Source: Nocardioides sp. HDW12B
Lineage (GTDB): Bacteria; Actinomycetota; Actinomycetes; Propionibacteriales; Nocardioidaceae
Direction: 5' to 3'
DNA length: 64,000 bases
Assembly: GCF_011299595.1 (NCBI RefSeq)
Contig: NZ_CP049867.1
Span: 1,674,001 to 1,738,000, forward strand
The notes under the pieces are model-generated. The model searched no databases, had not been told where the DNA came from, and worked only from the letters and a program-made list of their open reading frames with translations. This document shows positions 18,160 through 25,861 of this stretch, piece by piece (the first letter of the stretch is position 1; the number at the start of each line of letters is the position of its first letter). Position numbers and translations under genes: made by a program.

Positions 18160-19500
18160 ATGACCGAGTACGCCGTCCGCAATCCCGCCACGGGTGAGCT
18201 GGTCCGTAGCTACGACACCGCCACCGACGCCGACATCAAGGACGCCATCGACCGCGCCCAGTCGGCCTACCAGGAATGGGGCCGCCGGACCTCGGTCGGC
18301 GAGCGTGCCGCCCTGGTGCGGCGCGTGGCCGAGCTCCACACCGAGCGCACCGAGGAGCTCGCCGACCTCATCGTCGAGGAGATGGGCAAGCCTCGTGAGG
18401 AGGCCGTCGGCGAGGTCGAGTTCAGCGCCGCGATCTACGAGTACTACGCCGACCATGCCGAGGAGTTCCTCAAGGACGAGGAGATCACGCTGCTCGCAGG
18501 CGAGGGCACGGCCCGGATCTCCCGCGAGCCGGTCGGCGTCCTGCTCGGGATCATGCCGTGGAACTTCCCGGCCTACCAGGTCGCCCGGTTCGCCGGCCCG
18601 AACCTGTGCCTGGGCAACACGATCCTGCTCAAGCACGCGCCGCAGTGTCCCTCCTCGTCGGCGTTCCTCGAACAGATCTTCGCCGACGCCGGCCTCCCGG
18701 ACGGCGCCTACGTCAACATCTACGCCAGCAACGAGCAGGCGGCCGACATCATCGCCGACCCGCGCGTCCAGGGCGTCTCGGTCACCGGCTCGGAGCGGGC
18801 GGGTGCCGCGGTTGCCGAGATCGCGGGCCGCAACCTGAAGAAGGTCGTGCTCGAGCTCGGTGGCTCGGACCCGTTCGTCGTGCTCGGCACCGACGACATG
18901 GACGCGACGGTAGAAGCGGCCCTGGCCGCCCGGCTCGGCAACACCGGCCAGGCGTGCAACGCGGGCAAGCGCTTCATCGTCGCCGAGGAGCTGTACGACG
19001 AGTTCGTCGAGAAGTTCACCGCAGGCATCATCGCCGCCGGCCGCCCCCCGCTCTCGTCGGAGCTCGCCGCGGACCGGCTCATGGATCAGATCGAGCGCGC
19101 GAAGGCCGACGGAGCCACCTTGGTCGCAGCCGAGGGGGAGCGCGCCGGAGCGCACGTGCCCTCCGGCGTGCTGACCGGTGTCGGCCGGAGCAGCGGCACC
19201 TTCCACGAGGAGCTGTTCGGACCGGTGGCGATGGTCTTCAAGGCCAAGGACGAGGCCGAGGCTATCGAGCTCGCCAACGACACGCCCTTCGGCCTGGGCT
19301 CCTACGTGTTCACCAACGACCCCGAGCAGGCCGAGCGGGTGGCGGGCCAGATCGAGGCGGGCATGGTGTTCGTCAACCTCGTCGACGCAGACGGCGCGGA
19401 GCTGCCCTTCGGCGGTGTGAAGAGGTCGGGTCTCGGTCGCGAGCTGGGCCGGTTCGGCATTGAGGAGTTTGTCAACCGGAAGATGATCCGCGTCGGCTGA
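18160..19500 (+). CDS. NAD(P)-dependent aldehyde dehydrogenase, succinate-semialdehyde dehydrogenase-like
   Basis: A 446-residue aldehyde dehydrogenase superfamily enzyme. It has the general base Glu232 in LELGGSDPF, the catalytic Cys266 in NTGQACNAGKRF, the cofactor segment IMPWNFPAYQVARF, and the C-terminal LPFGGVKRSGLGRELG. The short N-terminus (about 30 residues less than E. coli GabD) resembles actinobacterial GabD1-type proteins. The ATG at 18160 has AGGAG eight bases upstream. A weak 5-bp stem (19503-19519) follows the stop. Confidence 0.87.
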   Translation: MTEYAVRNPATGELVRSYDTATDADIKDAIDRAQSAYQEWGRRTSVGERAALVRRVAELHTERTEELADLIVEEMGKPREEAVGEVEFSAAIYEYYADHAEEFLKDEEITLLAGEGTARISREPVGVLLGIMPWNFPAYQVARFAGPNLCLGNTILLKHAPQCPSSSAFLEQIFADAGLPDGAYVNIYASNEQAADIIADPRVQGVSVTGSERAGAAVAEIAGRNLKKVVLELGGSDPFVVLGTDDMDATVEAALAARLGNTGQACNAGKRFIVAEELYDEFVEKFTAGIIAAGRPPLSSELAADRLMDQIERAKADGATLVAAEGERAGAHVPSGVLTGVGRSSGTFHEELFGPVAMVFKAKDEAEAIELANDTPFGLGSYVFTNDPEQAERVAGQIEAGMVFVNLVDADGAELPFGGVKRSGLGRELGRFGIEEFVNRKMIRVG

Positions 19501-19941
19501 CCCTCCCGGGCTCAGGGAGCGGCGCCGTCTGTTGGCCCACAAGCTCTCCAGGCGCTGCCCGCGCCGGGGCCGCTTGACGCCTCTAGGTGAGGTGCACGCA
19601 TCACCACCCGTGGCTCGCCCACTGGATCACCGGCGCCGGGCATCAAAGGTGTGAAGGTCACCTAGGCACCCAGGTACTCGCAGCTGAGCAAGCTCGACCG
19701 GGTCGACGATCTCGGTGGAAGTCGAGCTCTGTTCGTCGACGCCTCGGAAATGACGACAGCCAAGGACCCCGACGCTCGTGAACCGGCCGATCCAATGCCT
19801 GCTTGGCGACCTCCCGAGCGTTCCTGCGCGACCGATGCGCGGCGGTAGGACGCGGGCTCGATGCACCCAACATCCGGATGTGGACGCAAGGGGGATTTAG
19901 TCTTCCCGGCGGACAGCAGACTTCTCGTGACCTGGATTCGG
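19501..19941. other. Gene-poor stretch at the left edge of the accessory island
   Basis: No convincing gene is visible in these 441 bases. Short open frames exist on both strands but lack family resemblance, good starts or consistent codon bias. The first bases hold a weak stem (19503-19507 with 19515-19519) that may end aldehyde dehydrogenase transcription. GC content falls from here into the island. Confidence 0.5.
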
Positions 19942-20165
19942 TTAAGCAGAAGTCTCCAGGCGGCTCTCGAACTCGCGGACGATGTGCTCGCCGTGAATCC
20001 GATCTGCTCGATGTACCAACGCTGCACGGGTGGTAGGAATGTGAGCCCGGCCATGAGACAGAACCCAACGGCGCGCCTAACTCGGTTCGGCAGCACGAAG
20101 TCAAAGTCATTGGCATCGAAGAGATCCACGACGGCACTTTGACAGGCACCTCCGATACTTCGCAT
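19942..20165 (-). pseudogene. Frameshifted small membrane-protein gene
   Basis: The first 55 or so residues (DLFDANDFDFVLPNRVRRAV, then GFCLMAGLTFLPPVQRWYIE) look like a real small protein with one hydrophobic segment before a polar C-terminus. The original frame then runs into low-quality Ser/Arg-rich sequence. In another frame, directly after WYIEQI, the sequence reads RIHGEHIVREFESRLETSA and stops at 19942-19944. One missing base near 20000-20010 would explain this. I infer a short (about 75-residue) gene broken by a frameshift. A sequencing error is possible. Confidence 0.4.
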
Positions 20166-20272
20166 GAGTCGGTACCCGCACTGGTGTATCGGCGGCGATC
20201 AGCAGGACTCCCCTCAGAGACTTGGCAAGCCAGTCAGCCCCAAGCCGGTCGTCGACATGGGACGATGCCCGC

Positions 20273-20791
20273 GTGCTCTCGGACATCGCAGCGGTGGCGA
20301 CAGCTGCCGGCGTGCTGGCTGCCGTCGTCCAGTTGCTTCTGTCACGCAGGCAGGCGCGAGCGGCGTTTGAGCACGAGTTCATCCGGCGGTTTTGGGCAAT
20401 CGGTGACGACGCGCTCCAGCAGCCTCAAACTCACTCAGGCACTGTTGAACGCAAGCGGTACCTCCGGCTGTGCGAAGACGAGTTCGAGGTCATGCGTCTT
20501 GGTTCGATTTCGTGGCGGACCTGGGAGGTCTGGCATGAAGCCATCCGCGATGGAGCCGCCGTACATCGCGACTACTTGGATGACTATGAGTGGGTGGGGA
20601 CCTGCATGGGGGTCGAAGACCACCCGGGCGCCGATTGTCCCGCGATCTTCCGGTCGGGAACGGGGGTGCACAGCCAGCACATGTCTGCGCGGTGGCGGTC
20701 GTCGGTTGGAAGACTCTGGTTCACCACAGCCAGTGCGGCGAGGCGAACGGCCTATATCCGTGGAGGTCGCTTCACCACACGCGCCAGTTAG
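20273..20791 (+). CDS. Small N-terminally anchored protein, unknown
   Basis: A 172-residue product from the GTG at 20273. Residues 3-22 form one hydrophobic helix (SDIAAVATAAGVLAAVVQLL), followed by SRRQARAAFEHEFIRRFWAI and a soluble helical domain with RYLRLCEDEFEVMRLGSISW and a Trp-rich segment. The layout (TM helix, then a basic and aromatic cytoplasmic helix) is common in small unknown proteins of accessory regions. A longer start at TTG 20222 is possible. The last 45 residues are basic and of poor quality, so a late frameshift cannot be excluded. Confidence 0.5.
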   Translation: MLSDIAAVATAAGVLAAVVQLLLSRRQARAAFEHEFIRRFWAIGDDALQQPQTHSGTVERKRYLRLCEDEFEVMRLGSISWRTWEVWHEAIRDGAAVHRDYLDDYEWVGTCMGVEDHPGADCPAIFRSGTGVHSQHMSARWRSSVGRLWFTTASAARRTAYIRGGRFTTRAS

Positions 20792-20974
20792 CGCGCTTCA
20801 GGTGCGCCTGTCGGTGGCCTGCCCAGCGCCCGCAGGCGGCGAAAGGACGCAAGCCTTTGTTGGAGCACCAAGGACCTCGGGTGCTCCTGATGTGCGCATA
20901 GGTCGAGATCCTTGGACTGAAGACGAGCCACTTCCTTATGTTTTGCTCTAACTCGAAGAATTCAGGGGGCACCA

Positions 20975-21868
20975 GTGGCCAGGGCAGATCACATCTACGT
21001 CAGTCGCGGTCCATACACCCACCATGGGATCGATGCTGGCGATGGCACCGTCATCCACTTCACTGGCGAGCCCGGCGCCGCCAAGATCAACGCCTCGATT
21101 GCGCGAACCTCGATGGTGGATTTCCTCAAGGGCGGCGATCTCAAGACACGGCGGTATGGAGCGCGCGATGACGTGGACACCACCATGGCTCGAGCAGAGG
21201 GGCGTCTAGGCGAAACCGGCTATCACTTGGTCATCAACAACTGCGAACACTTCGCTACCTGGTGCTGTACCGGTCGTAGCTCGAGCGAGCAGGTTCGAGG
21301 CGCAGGAAGCCTCACAGCACATGGTGCAGTCGCCGGGACCACGGTTGCAGCCACCACAGGCGTTGTTGGTGCCTTGGGCGCTGTAGGCGGCATGAGTGGC
21401 GCGGGGATCATGTCGGGCCTGGCGACCGCGGGAGGTGTAGCCGGCGGCGGAGCCGCCATCGGCCCGGCCATGATCGGCCTCGGACCAGCAGTAGTGAGCG
21501 TGGGGATCACCCAGGTCGCCTTGCGTGATGACGAGACGTTGCCAGACGAGGAGCGCAGGGCACGCCGTGATGGGAGGGCCGCATCGCTTGTCGGGGCGGG
21601 CGCGAGCACGATCGGTGGGGTAGCGGCGATCAGTGCGGCTGGGACGACCGGCCTGAGCGCAGCCGGAATCAGTAGCGGTCTGGCCACAATCGGCGGGTTG
21701 GCCGGAGGAGGTATGGCGGCGGGCACAGTCGCAGTGGTTGCTGCCCCCGCAGTCGCGGCCGCGGGTTTGGGTGCCGGTGTATTCATGCTTAGCCGACGTC
21801 TGAGACGAAGGACTCACCAGGCCGAGGTGAACGACGAAAACACCCCAGCCGGAGCAGGTGGGCAGTGA
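20975..21868 (+). CDS. LRAT-domain (permuted papain fold) protein with glycine-zipper membrane tail
   Basis: A 297-residue protein. Residues 1-105 form a lecithin:retinol acyltransferase-like (NlpC/P60 superfamily) domain, with YTHHGID (His16/17), VIHF (His28) and the catalytic NCEHF motif with Cys90. LRAT-like enzymes transfer or release acyl chains from phospholipids. Residues 120-180 and 205-272 are hydrophobic, Gly/Ala-rich membrane segments containing two similar modules (GMSGAGIMSGLATAGGVAGG at 139 and GLSAAGISSGLATIGGLAGG at 226). A GTG start follows a strong GGGGG site. Lower GC than its surroundings suggests transfer. The function is unknown; membrane lipid modification is a reasonable guess. 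Confidence 0.75.
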   Translation: MARADHIYVSRGPYTHHGIDAGDGTVIHFTGEPGAAKINASIARTSMVDFLKGGDLKTRRYGARDDVDTTMARAEGRLGETGYHLVINNCEHFATWCCTGRSSSEQVRGAGSLTAHGAVAGTTVAATTGVVGALGAVGGMSGAGIMSGLATAGGVAGGGAAIGPAMIGLGPAVVSVGITQVALRDDETLPDEERRARRDGRAASLVGAGASTIGGVAAISAAGTTGLSAAGISSGLATIGGLAGGGMAAGTVAVVAAPAVAAAGLGAGVFMLSRRLRRRTHQAEVNDENTPAGAGGQ

Positions 21869-22109
21869 CTCGCTGACGCGGCTCACCCGTCCCCGAGCCA
21901 GGCGATACGGTAAACCGCGCGTCATCGGTCTGAGTCGAACGCGGCGGAGTGACGGCGAGGGGCCCCATAGCACCCTGGCTCGACGCTGATGTTCGCTCAG
22001 CGTCGGATCGGGTCCGATACCAGGCGCTTTGGCCGGATGTCGCCTTGCATGTGTGCCGGGGGTCGGTATCACGACATACTCTGGCTGAGACGAATCGTGG
22101 GGAGGGCGT

Positions 22110-23048
22110 ATGACGGTAGAACGACCGCTGCTGCGTCTTCGCTTGGTCCGGAGCGACCTTCCGGAAGGGGAGATCTCGCTTTCGGATCTGTCGCGAGTGG
22201 CTGGAGCGACGCAGACATTCGTGCGTCAGATCGTTGGAAACCTAGTTGGTCAGCGCAGGCCAGGAGCGCCCGCGAAGGCTGTTCTCGAGGCGAGCCAGTT
22301 GCGCCTGGTTGGGCTCAGGGCTGGAAGTACGATTTTGGAGATAGCCGGCGCATCGCCGGACGCTGGCCTTCTCGAGTTTGACATTCCTACGGACCTCACC
22401 GAGATCACATTCGACATGCTGATGGACGGGCTGGGCGCACTCGTGTCGGCAAGCGATGAGGAGCCCGCCGAGCTGCCTGTTGGCTTCGACGACCGCCTCA
22501 TGGGGGACTTTGACGTCTGGCTCAGGTCGATGCGTCGCTACGAGTCCGTCGCGCTTGAGTCACACGTCGGGGGTCGCGTCAAGCAGGCGGCATCCAATCC
22601 CGAAGCCGCACGCGCACGGCTCAAGGGCGTATCGCCTCAACCGGTGATGCCATTCGTCAGCCCTTCACAGCAGGCACTCGAAGGAAAGTTGTACGCACTC
22701 AACCTGAATACAGGCTCGTTCCACGTTGAAGACGACGCCGGTCACAAGATACGCACCGTTCTGTCGCCGGAATCGAGGAACAGTGCTTCATTGCTTGTCT
22801 CCCGTCGGGTCCGAGCTATTGGTAAGCCTGACCTCGACGAAGCCGGACGCATTCGATCGTTCCAGGTTGACGTGATCGGGCCCGCGCCAGACCTTGAGGG
22901 CCTGTCTGAGCAGAAGAGTTTCTTCGACGTCCACGAGCTTGAGATTAAGCCGCCTCCAGGCGACTCAGGGAGTATCAAAGAGTGGGCAATCGGCGGCCTC
23001 TCAGACGGTGAAGCTGACGACTTCATGTCCGCTCTCGCTGAGGCTTGA
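22110..23048 (+). CDS. Unknown protein coupled to a PIN toxin-like gene
   Basis: A 312-residue soluble protein with no recognised family. Residues 1-120 look mixed alpha/beta (ISLSDLSRVAGATQTFVRQI). Residues 120-180 are helical and charged. Residues 185-260 are beta-rich (ALEGKLYALNLNTGSFHVED through VRAIGKPDLDEAGRIRSFQV), in a pattern that resembles an OB- or SH3-like barrel. The C-terminus ends in an acidic helix (LSDGEADDFMSALAEA). The gene has a good GGGGAGGG ribosome site. Its TGA overlaps the ATG of the PIN gene (TGATG). By position it could be the antitoxin or partner, although it is far longer than usual VapB antitoxins. Confidence 0.65.
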   Translation: MTVERPLLRLRLVRSDLPEGEISLSDLSRVAGATQTFVRQIVGNLVGQRRPGAPAKAVLEASQLRLVGLRAGSTILEIAGASPDAGLLEFDIPTDLTEITFDMLMDGLGALVSASDEEPAELPVGFDDRLMGDFDVWLRSMRRYESVALESHVGGRVKQAASNPEAARARLKGVSPQPVMPFVSPSQQALEGKLYALNLNTGSFHVEDDAGHKIRTVLSPESRNSASLLVSRRVRAIGKPDLDEAGRIRSFQVDVIGPAPDLEGLSEQKSFFDVHELEIKPPPGDSGSIKEWAIGGLSDGEADDFMSALAEA

Positions 23049-23485
23049 TGTCTGAGCTCGAGGGGGTGGCGGGAGCAGAACCAGTTGTCATCGACACGAT
23101 GATCGCTGGGGCGCTGATCTCGCGACGCGCGTTGGCCGCCAAGTACGACGTGCACCTCGCAGGGCGCCCTCTGGTCGTTTCTTTCATCACGGTGGCCGAA
23201 CTACGCTTCGGCGCGCTGAAGGCGGGCTGGGGCGCCACACGGATTGAGAGTCTTGAAAGTCGACTCTCGGCCATGACCGTCGTCCCAAGTGATAGTGACC
23301 TAGCAGACGCCTACGCGGAACTGAGGCTCGCATGTCATCGCGCGGGCCACGGTTTGCAGCAGAAGAACCACGAGGCAGATCGATGGATCGCAGCAACAGC
23401 TGTTCGTTTCGGGCTGCCCCTCGTCTCGGACGACTCGATATTCGACAACGTTCCGGGACTCGTGAACATCAGGATCCCGTCCTGA
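23048..23485 (+). CDS. PIN-domain (VapC-like) ribonuclease
   Basis: A 145-residue PIN domain with the acidic metal-binding residues Asp16 (VIDTMI), Glu51 (ITVAELRFGAL), Asp111 (HEADRWIAATA) and Asp128/129 (LVSDDSIF). Such proteins are Mg(II)/Mn(II)-dependent RNases, and many are toxins that cut tRNA or rRNA. The ATG overlaps the stop of the upstream gene, so synthesis of the two proteins should be tightly coupled. No short VapB-like gene is present. A TTG three bases upstream of the ATG is an unlikely alternative start. Confidence 0.8.
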   Translation: MSELEGVAGAEPVVIDTMIAGALISRRALAAKYDVHLAGRPLVVSFITVAELRFGALKAGWGATRIESLESRLSAMTVVPSDSDLADAYAELRLACHRAGHGLQQKNHEADRWIAATAVRFGLPLVSDDSIFDNVPGLVNIRIPS

Positions 23486-23550
23486 CCACCTGCACGTCCT
23501 AGTGGGCGGTACGGGGTAGTTGCGCAGCGATCTCCGAGTGAATGAAGGCG

Positions 23551-23961
23551 TCACCCCTCTATCCGGCGCCGGAGCTTCCGGGGCGCGCAGAAGAGGTAGC
23601 TCTCGGTCACCAGCTCGGCCACCTCGCCCCAGTCGGTGGCGTCGTCGAGCACCATGCCGACGATGGAGGGGGACCAGGGCGGTTGGTAGAAGGGTGGACC
23701 GGCGTTCGTCAGAGCCAGAAGCTCGTCGCCGGTCGAGCGGAAGGTCATCACCGTGGTCGGGTCGGTCACGCCGGTCATGTCGCGGTAGGCCGAGGTGTAG
23801 CCCTCCTGGGCCACCAGGACATGGGCGAAGGTCTTGCCCCGCACCCGCCATCTGACGCCGGTCCAGGCGTCCTCCTCGTACGCGTCCGGCAGCGTCAACG
23901 CGGTGGACGCGATCCGGGCGACCACCTCGCCGGACGGCTCGATGCGCGGCTTCCTGGGCAC
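23551..23961 (-). CDS. MmcQ/YjbR family protein
   Basis: A 136-residue protein of the MmcQ/YjbR-like family (CyaY-like fold, possible DNA-binding). It has the typical VRWRVRGKTFAHVLVAQEGY and PPFYQPPWSPSIVGMVLDDA segments and the closing WGEVAELVTESYLFCAPRKL. The function is unknown. The gene is high-GC and marks the right border of the accessory island. Confidence 0.8.
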   Translation of the reverse strand: MPRKPRIEPSGEVVARIASTALTLPDAYEEDAWTGVRWRVRGKTFAHVLVAQEGYTSAYRDMTGVTDPTTVMTFRSTGDELLALTNAGPPFYQPPWSPSIVGMVLDDATDWGEVAELVTESYLFCAPRKLRRRIEG

Positions 23962-24020
23962 GAGGCGAGTCTGTCAGCGCGGGCCGACAGGACGCGACCG
24001 ATCGAAAACGCAGCGATGGG

Positions 24021-25088
24021 CTAGGCCTGAAGTCGCGCAAGAGCGCCCACGCGCTCGGCGGCTTCAGTCACGACGCGGTCGACGAGTTCCTCGCAGGTCG
24101 GGAGGTCGTCCAGCAGACCCACGACTTGCCCGGCCGCCAGCACTCCGGCGTCGGTGTCACCGTCGACCAGCCCCGACTTCAGCATCGTCGGGGTGTTGGC
24201 CGCCAGCACCATCTGACCCCACGACCGCTCCCCGGCCTTCTTCATCGCCCGCCCGTCCACAGCGACCTGACGCCACGACATGCCGCTGGCCTTCTTGAAC
24301 TCCATCGTCCGGCGGGCGGTCGGCGCCAGCCGGCGCAGGCGGCCGCCGCTCTCGACCTCCTCGACGAGGTCGGTGCGCAGCATCCGGTGCGGCATGCCGT
24401 CGACCTTCGAGGTCACGACGGTGCCGTCGAGGCCGTAGGACAGGTAGAGCCGCTTCACCGCCTCCGGCACCGACGAGTCCTGGGTCAGCAGAAAGCGGGT
24501 GCCCATGCCGACCCCAGCAGCGCCGTACGCCAGCGCCGCGGCCAGCCCGCGGCCGTCGAAGAAGCCACCCGCCGCGACGACGGGGATGTCGACCGCATCC
24601 AGCACCGACGGCAGCAGCAGCGTCGTCGGCACCGAGCCGGTGTGGCCGCCGCCCTCGCCGCCCTGGATCATCACCAGGTCCGCGCCCCAGCCGGCCACCT
24701 TCTCCGCGTGACGGGCCGCGCCCACGCTGGGCATCACCACGATGCCGTGGTCCTTGAGCTTCCCGATCAGCTCCGGCTTCGGCGCCAGCGCGAACGACGC
24801 CACCTTCACGCCGTGCTCGATGAGCAGGTCGACGCGCCGGGGAGCGTCGGCGGCGTCGGCGCGCAGGTTCACGCCGAACGGCTCGGCGGTGCGGCCCTTC
24901 ACCTCGCGGATCGCGTGGTCGAGCTCGTCGTACGTCATGGTGGCGCTGGCCAGGATGCCGAGCCCGCCCGCGTTCGCCGTACCGGACACCAGGCGCGGCC
25001 CGGCGACCCAGCCCATGCCGGTCTGCACGACCGGGTGCCTCACGCCGGTCAGCTCGGTCAGGGGAGTGCGCAGCAGCTGCTCGATCAC
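24021..25088 (-). CDS. ipdC: IpdC, nitronate-monooxygenase-like flavoprotein of steroid ring degradation
   Basis: A 355-residue FMN-dependent TIM-barrel protein. It has VVQTGMGWVAGPRLVSGTAN, GGLGILASATMTYDEL, the phosphate-binding VVAAGGFFDGRGLAAALAYG, and GVGMGTRFLLT. In mycobacteria IpdC (Rv3553) works with IpdA and IpdB on the last two steroid rings, oxidising a hydroxylated propionate side-chain intermediate. The length equals that of the mycobacterial protein. Its ATG overlaps the ipdB stop by four bases. The gene order echA20-ipdA-ipdB-ipdC is the same as Rv3550-Rv3553, which supports the name. Confidence 0.88.
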   Translation of the reverse strand: MIEQLLRTPLTELTGVRHPVVQTGMGWVAGPRLVSGTANAGGLGILASATMTYDELDHAIREVKGRTAEPFGVNLRADAADAPRRVDLLIEHGVKVASFALAPKPELIGKLKDHGIVVMPSVGAARHAEKVAGWGADLVMIQGGEGGGHTGSVPTTLLLPSVLDAVDIPVVAAGGFFDGRGLAAALAYGAAGVGMGTRFLLTQDSSVPEAVKRLYLSYGLDGTVVTSKVDGMPHRMLRTDLVEEVESGGRLRRLAPTARRTMEFKKASGMSWRQVAVDGRAMKKAGERSWGQMVLAANTPTMLKSGLVDGDTDAGVLAAGQVVGLLDDLPTCEELVDRVVTEAAERVGALARLQA

Positions 25089-25861
25089 GACGCCGCCGCC
25101 TTCTCGACCGGCGGCACCTCACGGTCGCGCAGCGCCCGGGGGTCGAGCATCTCCCGGATGAGGGTGAGCTCCTCGAGACTCGGCTGCCGCGTCTGAGGTA
25201 CGTCGCTCTCGACGTGGAGCGCGCAGCCGCTGGCCTCGTGCACCTCGTCGACAGTGACGCCGGGATGGACCGAGCGCACCCGGAGCGTGCCGTCCGGCCC
25301 GCCGAGGTCGAGCACGGCCAGGTTGGTGACCACGCGGTGGATGTCGTGAAAGCGCGTCGCCGCCGGTCCAGCCGCCGCGGCTCGCGCTGCCCCGACGCCG
25401 GACACCATGTCGACCTGTTCCACGAAGACGCGGGAACTGTGCTTGGGCACCCAGTAGGACGTGCGGTTGTTGACGGTGTTGCCCGGTGCGCCGCGGGCGC
25501 CCAGCAGCATCCGCTTCGGACGGTCGTAGTCACCGATCAGCGAGATGTTCTGGTTGCCGTGGCGGTCGATCTGGGTCGCGCCCATCATCACGTGGCGCTT
25601 GCCGGAGGCGACGATCTCGAAGACCCGGCGGAACGGGATCCAGCCCTCCACCACCTCGGCGCTCTCGCCCAGCGGCGGCACTCCGCCCAGCCACAGCGCC
25701 TCGCCGTCGGAGAGCACCAGGTCGGGGTTCGACGTCAGCTTGCACAGGCGAGCTCCGAGGGTGGGCAGCAGGCCCATCGGGCTGCCGAAGATCTCACCGT
25801 CGTCGGCGAAGCAGTCCGCGATGGCGGCGGCGCAGACCTCGGCCCGGGTGGCGTCGCTCAT
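25085..25861 (-). CDS. ipdB: IpdB, beta subunit of the steroid ring C/D hydrolase
   Basis: A 258-residue class I CoA-transferase-fold subunit (SDGEALWLGG, SGKRHVMMGATQIDRHGNQN, VTNLAVLDLGGPDGTLRVRS, HPGVTVDEV). With IpdA it forms the hydrolase that opens the last carbocyclic ring of COCHEA-CoA in steroid degradation; it is not a true CoA transferase. It overlaps ipdA upstream and ipdC downstream by four bases each, so the subunits should be made in equal amounts. Synteny with Rv3552 is conserved. Confidence 0.9.
   Translation of the reverse strand: MSDATRAEVCAAAIADCFADDGEIFGSPMGLLPTLGARLCKLTSNPDLVLSDGEALWLGGVPPLGESAEVVEGWIPFRRVFEIVASGKRHVMMGATQIDRHGNQNISLIGDYDRPKRMLLGARGAPGNTVNNRTSYWVPKHSSRVFVEQVDMVSGVGAARAAAAGPAATRFHDIHRVVTNLAVLDLGGPDGTLRVRSVHPGVTVDEVHEASGCALHVESDVPQTRQPSLEELTLIREMLDPRALRDREVPPVEKAAAS

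Noticed and set aside
20772-20972. 66-codon minus-strand open frame in the gap before the LRAT gene
   Set aside because: No ribosome site, no recognisable protein features, and composition unlike neighbouring genes.
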